The position numbers and the translations under genes are program-made. 49,683 nt of DNA, taken from contig CALFUL010000001.1 of the NCBI GenBank assembly GCA_937929935.1, positions 1 to 49,683 of the forward strand. The letters run 5' to 3'. Each line of letters starts with the position of its first letter. Position 1 is the first letter of the stretch. Of this stretch, positions 46,067 through 49,683 are shown piece by piece. Origin of the DNA: an uncultured Flavobacteriaceae bacterium. GTDB taxonomy: Bacteria > Bacteroidota > Bacteroidia > Flavobacteriales > Flavobacteriaceae. The notes under the pieces are model-generated. The model worked only from the letters and a program-made list of their open reading frames with translations, was not told where the DNA came from and did no database searches.

Positions 46067-46568
46067 CAATAATTTTGTTCTAAATGTAATTCGGTTTATA
46101 TCACTAGTACTAGTGCAAGTATTGATATTCAATAAATTGAATTTCTTCGGATACATCAATCCAATGGTTTATATCTTGTTTCTCTACTGGTACCCAATCA
46201 AACAAAACAAAGAATTATTTATTGTTTTGTGTTTTGTATTAGGCCTATTTATTGATTTCTTTTCAGACACCATGGCAATTAATACTGCGGCAACAGTAAC
46301 CATAGCTTTTTTGAGACCAAGTATCATGAGATTTGTATTTGGAGTTAACTATGAATTTCAAAGTTTTAAACTTGGCAACGCCACAAGGTTACAACAATTC
46401 ACTTTTTTAATAGTTTTAATAGTAATACATCATTTAATGTATTTCATATTAGAAATTTTTAGCTTTGGTAATATTTTTCTAATACTGAAAAAGGTATTTT
46501 CAATAAGTTTAGCAACGCTGGTACTATGTACTCTATTTAGTTCACTTTTTAGTGTAGCGAAAGAATGA
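46059..46568 (+). CDS. mreD: Rod shape-determining protein MreD
   Basis: This 169-residue, very hydrophobic protein has about five TM helices and conserved positions such as GLFIDFFSDTMAINTAATVTIAFLRP. Similarity of MreD proteins is low, so the call rests on topology and its place between mreC and mrdA (overlaps of 8 and 4 nt). Confidence 0.93.
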   Translation: MISNNFVLNVIRFISLVLVQVLIFNKLNFFGYINPMVYILFLYWYPIKQNKELFIVLCFVLGLFIDFFSDTMAINTAATVTIAFLRPSIMRFVFGVNYEFQSFKLGNATRLQQFTFLIVLIVIHHLMYFILEIFSFGNIFLILKKVFSISLATLVLCTLFSSLFSVAKE

Positions 46569-48490
46569 AAAAACTTCTATTATCATCAATTATTATAATC
46601 ATAGGCATAACCTTTTTAGGTAGGCTTTCTTATTTGCAAATTTTTAATTTTTCTCAAGACCAAATTTTAGAAGACCCCGCAATTAAAGCAATATATGATT
46701 ACCCTGAAAGAGGGTATATCTATGATAGAAATAACAAATTATTGGTAGGTAATGATCCGGCCTATGATGTCATGGTGATACCAAGAGAGGTTAAATCTTT
46801 AGATACTTTAGAATTCTGTGCTTTATTAGACATAGATAAAGCTAGATTTATAAAACAGTTAAAAAAAGCACGCAATTATTCAACTAGACTACCTTCAGTT
46901 TTAGTACCCCAATTATCAAAAGAAGATTATGCCCGACTTCAAGAGAAGATGCGCAGATATACGGGCTTTTACATACAAAAAAGACTACTTCGCTATTACA
47001 ACACTAATAGTGCAGCAAATGTTTTAGGATACATTAGTGAGGTCAACGAAAGAGATCTCGCAAAAAATGCGACTTACGTACAAGGTGAACTTACCGGCAG
47101 AACAGGTGTAGAACGCGTTTATGAAGATACGCTTAGAGGACGTAAAGGTGTACAATACCTTCAAAAAGATAGATTCAACAGAGACATTGGAAAGTACAAA
47201 GATGGCGATCTTGATGTTGAACCAGTTCAAGGCAAAGAAATTCAAATCACTATTGATAAAGAATTACAAGAATACGGTGAAAGATTAATGAAAGGAAAAT
47301 GGGGCGGCATTGTAGCTATAGAACCCTCTTCAGGAGAAATATTGACTATGATTTCTGGGCCAACTTATGAACCTTCATTACTCGTAGGAAGAAAAAGATC
47401 AAGAAACTACACCCGATTATATAATGATTCTATTGCCAAACCTACCTTTGACCGATCCATCTCTTTTGAGAAGAGTCCGGGGTCGCCTTTTAAAGCTATT
47501 AACGCACTCATTGCTTTACAAGAAGGGGTAATTATACCGCAAACCACTTTTAAATGTTACAACGGGTTTTATATTAGAAATCGTAAAAAAGGATGCCATT
47601 GTGGTGGCGGAATTAGAAACTTAAATATCGGTATTTATGAATCTTGTAACGCCTATTTTGTAGGCACTTACAAAAAGATCTTTGAAAAATTTGAAACCAA
47701 TACTGAAGCTATGAATACATGGGAAAAACATGTGCGTAGTTTTGGCTTAGGCAGCTATTTAGGATCTGACCTACATACCGGCAGACCTGGCACCGTACCT
47801 AGCGCATCATTATATGATAAGTGGTATGGTAAAGGAAACCGAAGATGGTCTGCGATTACTACATATTCAAATGCCATAGGACAAGGCGAGGTTAACGTTA
47901 CCCCCGTTCAGCTTGCCAATATGACGGCTGCAATTGCCAATAGAGGTCATTTTTTTACACCGCATATTCTTAAAAAAATTGATGGAGAAGAAATTTCAAA
48001 CCCTGTTTTTTCAGTAGCCAAATACACGACAATTGATAAAAAACACTTTGAACCTGTAATTCAAGGTATGGTTGACGTGTATAAAAAAGGTACGGCTAGA
48101 AATGTACAAATACCAGGTATTGAAATTGCAGGTAAAACAGGAACCGTTGAAAATTTCATGAAAATTGATAGTGTTAGGATGCAACTAACTGACAATTCAG
48201 TTTTTGTTGCTTTCGCGCCGGTTGATAATCCTAAAATTGCGATTGCCGTGTATATACAAAATGGATATTACGGTGGTCGATACGCTGGTCATATTGCCTC
48301 TTTATTAATTGAAAAATATCTCAAAGGCGAAATAACTCGAAAAGATTTAGAGCATCGAATGCTCACACGATCTTTAGAAGCTGAATATCAAAAACCGTAC
48401 AGCGGAGAGCCTTTTGAAATTAATGAATATGATTGGAGTAAACATGAAATTTCATTACCAGATGAAAAAGAAGAACCCAAAAAGGAGTAG
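46565..48490 (+). CDS. mrdA: Penicillin-binding protein 2 (elongasome transpeptidase)
   Basis: This 641-residue class B PBP has an N-terminal TM helix (4-22) and a PBP-dimer domain (GRTGVERVYEDTLRGRKG). The transpeptidase has Ser307 in SPGSPFK (SxxK), S360-C-N (SxN) and K524-T-G. A segment between SxxK and SxN carries Cys331, Cys344-His-Cys346 and Cys361, which could hold a zinc as proposed for E. coli PBP2. It cross-links new strands made by RodA, the next gene. Confidence 0.96.
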   Translation: MKKLLLSSIIIIIGITFLGRLSYLQIFNFSQDQILEDPAIKAIYDYPERGYIYDRNNKLLVGNDPAYDVMVIPREVKSLDTLEFCALLDIDKARFIKQLKKARNYSTRLPSVLVPQLSKEDYARLQEKMRRYTGFYIQKRLLRYYNTNSAANVLGYISEVNERDLAKNATYVQGELTGRTGVERVYEDTLRGRKGVQYLQKDRFNRDIGKYKDGDLDVEPVQGKEIQITIDKELQEYGERLMKGKWGGIVAIEPSSGEILTMISGPTYEPSLLVGRKRSRNYTRLYNDSIAKPTFDRSISFEKSPGSPFKAINALIALQEGVIIPQTTFKCYNGFYIRNRKKGCHCGGGIRNLNIGIYESCNAYFVGTYKKIFEKFETNTEAMNTWEKHVRSFGLGSYLGSDLHTGRPGTVPSASLYDKWYGKGNRRWSAITTYSNAIGQGEVNVTPVQLANMTAAIANRGHFFTPHILKKIDGEEISNPVFSVAKYTTIDKKHFEPVIQGMVDVYKKGTARNVQIPGIEIAGKTGTVENFMKIDSVRMQLTDNSVFVAFAPVDNPKIAIAVYIQNGYYGGRYAGHIASLLIEKYLKGEITRKDLEHRMLTRSLEAEYQKPYSGEPFEINEYDWSKHEISLPDEKEEPKKE

Positions 48491-48496
48491 ATAAGA

Positions 48497-49683
48497 ATGA
48501 GCGGCAAAAATACTCTTAAACGCGTTGATTGGCTTACTGTCTTAATTTACTTTGCACTTGTAGCCATAGGCTGGCTAAATATTTACTCTAGCACATTTAC
48601 TGATGCTAGCACTTCTATTTTTGATTTTGGCACCCTACACGGCAAACAATTGTTTTTTATAGGTGTCAGTTGTTTAGCCATTATTCTTGTTTTGGCCCTT
48701 GAAGCTAGTTTTTACGAGCGTTTCTCTAGTTTGTTATACGTTATTTCACTTGTTTTACTACTGGGGTTATTTCCTTTTGGTAAAACCATTGCTGGTGCCA
48801 CATCGTGGTATGACCTCGGATTTTTTAACTTACAACCTTCTGAACTGGCGAAAGTAGCAACGGCCCTTGCCTTAGCTAAATACTTAAGTGACATTCAAAC
48901 TGATATCAAAAGAACTAAAGATCAATTAATTGCATTTCTTGTACTTTTTATTCCCGTAATATTAATTGTACCCCAGCCTGATCCTGGCAGTGCTCTTGTA
49001 TTTTTAGCATTGGTTATTGTACTTTTTCGAGAAGGATTTCCGTTATTTTATTTAGCACTTGCATTTCTTATTGTTGCTACTTTTATAACCACACTAATGT
49101 TCGGCTCTGTGTGGGTAAGCATTGTTTTGGCATTACTAATTTTTCTGATTTTCGTCTTAAAGAAAAAGACCTTTAAAATTCCAGTTATTCCATTACTTTC
49201 TATTGGGGCAGGACTAATTTTATTTTCTTTTTCAGTAAACTTTGTTTTTAATAATGTATTTGAAGAACGTCATAGAAACCGTTTTAATCTTTGGCTGCGA
49301 CTTGAAAAAGACCCTGCCAAACTAGAAAATATTAGAAAAACTATAGGTTACAATACATATCAATCTGAAAAAGCAATTGAATCTGGAGGTTTATCAGGTA
49401 AAGGCTTTCTTGAAGGCACCAGAACTAAGGGTAATTTTGTGCCCGAACAACATACTGATTATATTTTTAGTACCGTTGGAGAAGAGTGGGGTTTTACAGG
49501 CTGCCTTTTTGTAATTGTACTTTTCACTATCCTGATTATGAGAGCTATTTTTATTGCAGAAAGACAAAAAAGTCAATTTAACAGAGTGTATTGCTATTCC
49601 GTGGCAAGCATCCTATTTGTGCATTTTTTTGTTAATATAGGCATGGTAATTGGTATTGTTCCTACCGTTGGTATCCCCCTACC
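48497..49683 (+). CDS. rodA: Rod shape-determining protein RodA (SEDS glycosyltransferase), 3' end outside window
   Basis: ATG at 48497, 6 nt after the mrdA stop, opens a frame still running at the window end (395 codons, translated by hand). It is polytopic and shows the SEDS marks GATSWYDLGFFNLQPSELAK, VPQPDPGSALVFLAL (conserved Asp) and FVPEQHTDYIFSTVGEEWGF, plus the last visible GIVPTVGIPL. It polymerises lipid II for lateral wall growth with PBP2. The missing part is only the C-terminal TM end. Confidence 0.96.
   Translation, partial: MSGKNTLKRVDWLTVLIYFALVAIGWLNIYSSTFTDASTSIFDFGTLHGKQLFFIGVSCLAIILVLALEASFYERFSSLLYVISLVLLLGLFPFGKTIAGATSWYDLGFFNLQPSELAKVATALALAKYLSDIQTDIKRTKDQLIAFLVLFIPVILIVPQPDPGSALVFLALVIVLFREGFPLFYLALAFLIVATFITTLMFGSVWVSIVLALLIFLIFVLKKKTFKIPVIPLLSIGAGLILFSFSVNFVFNNVFEERHRNRFNLWLRLEKDPAKLENIRKTIGYNTYQSEKAIESGGLSGKGFLEGTRTKGNFVPEQHTDYIFSTVGEEWGFTGCLFVIVLFTILIMRAIFIAERQKSQFNRVYCYSVASILFVHFFVNIGMVIGIVPTVGIPL

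Overview
The window is AT-rich chromosomal DNA from a member of the Bacteroidota, most likely the family Flavobacteriaceae. Evidence: a complete gldK-gldL-gldM-gldN block (type IX secretion/gliding motor), an HYC_CC_PP-family protein, DUF983, SecG with an acidic tail, and several TAnnTTTG (-7) promoter elements typical of the phylum. It is mostly a housekeeping chromosome arm. The accessory-looking material is at the left edge (about 1-2520), in an LRR gene cluster (10784-13731) and in a probable metal-handling locus (34337-40434).

Layout. 1-2520: 5' part of a REP-associated Y1 transposase gene interrupted by a REP-like repeat, repeat hairpins, then a small anchored protein and an RHS C-terminal fragment that abuts the pckA terminator. 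2589-4202: ATP-dependent PEP carboxykinase. 4327-10224: RND efflux operon (adaptor, pump, TolC) followed by a CPXCG protein. 10570-10643: tRNA-Arg(TCT). 10784-13731: three tandem leucine-rich-repeat proteins sharing one C-terminal tail. 13869-17286: ABC-F ATPase, DUF983 protein, FAD oxidoreductase. 17434-22176: gldN, gldM, gldL, gldK (reverse strand), preceded in the same direction by an arginase-fold pseudoenzyme and topA. 26202-27482: LVIVD-repeat lipoprotein. 27630-34222 (forward): miaB, sigma-54 activator, lptE-like lipoprotein, a helical protein, secG, groES, groEL. 34337-40434 (reverse): HYC_CC_PP protein, HMA-MauE fusion, TonB receptor, HMA protein, outer-membrane barrel and DUF3179 lipoprotein. 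40661-49683 (forward): lipoprotein, free-Met-sulfoxide reductase, purH, then mreB-mreC-mreD-mrdA-rodA (rodA runs off the end).

How the genes work together. The gld genes build the envelope-spanning T9SS motor. The mre/mrd/rod genes make the elongasome, and lptE/secG/groESL serve envelope and protein biogenesis. The groESL leader carries a GG-N10-GC sigma-54-like element about 1.9 kb downstream of the sigma-54 activator gene. The metal locus has paired cysteines in four of its six products, which suggests a copper relay from outer membrane to cytoplasm.

Best leads: the repeat inserted exactly in the HUH catalytic motif of the REP transposase; the LRR triplet with its invariant RMADTKF tail; the arginase pseudoenzyme next to the T9SS genes; the cysteine-pair metal locus; and a start-codon-spanning hairpin inside that locus.
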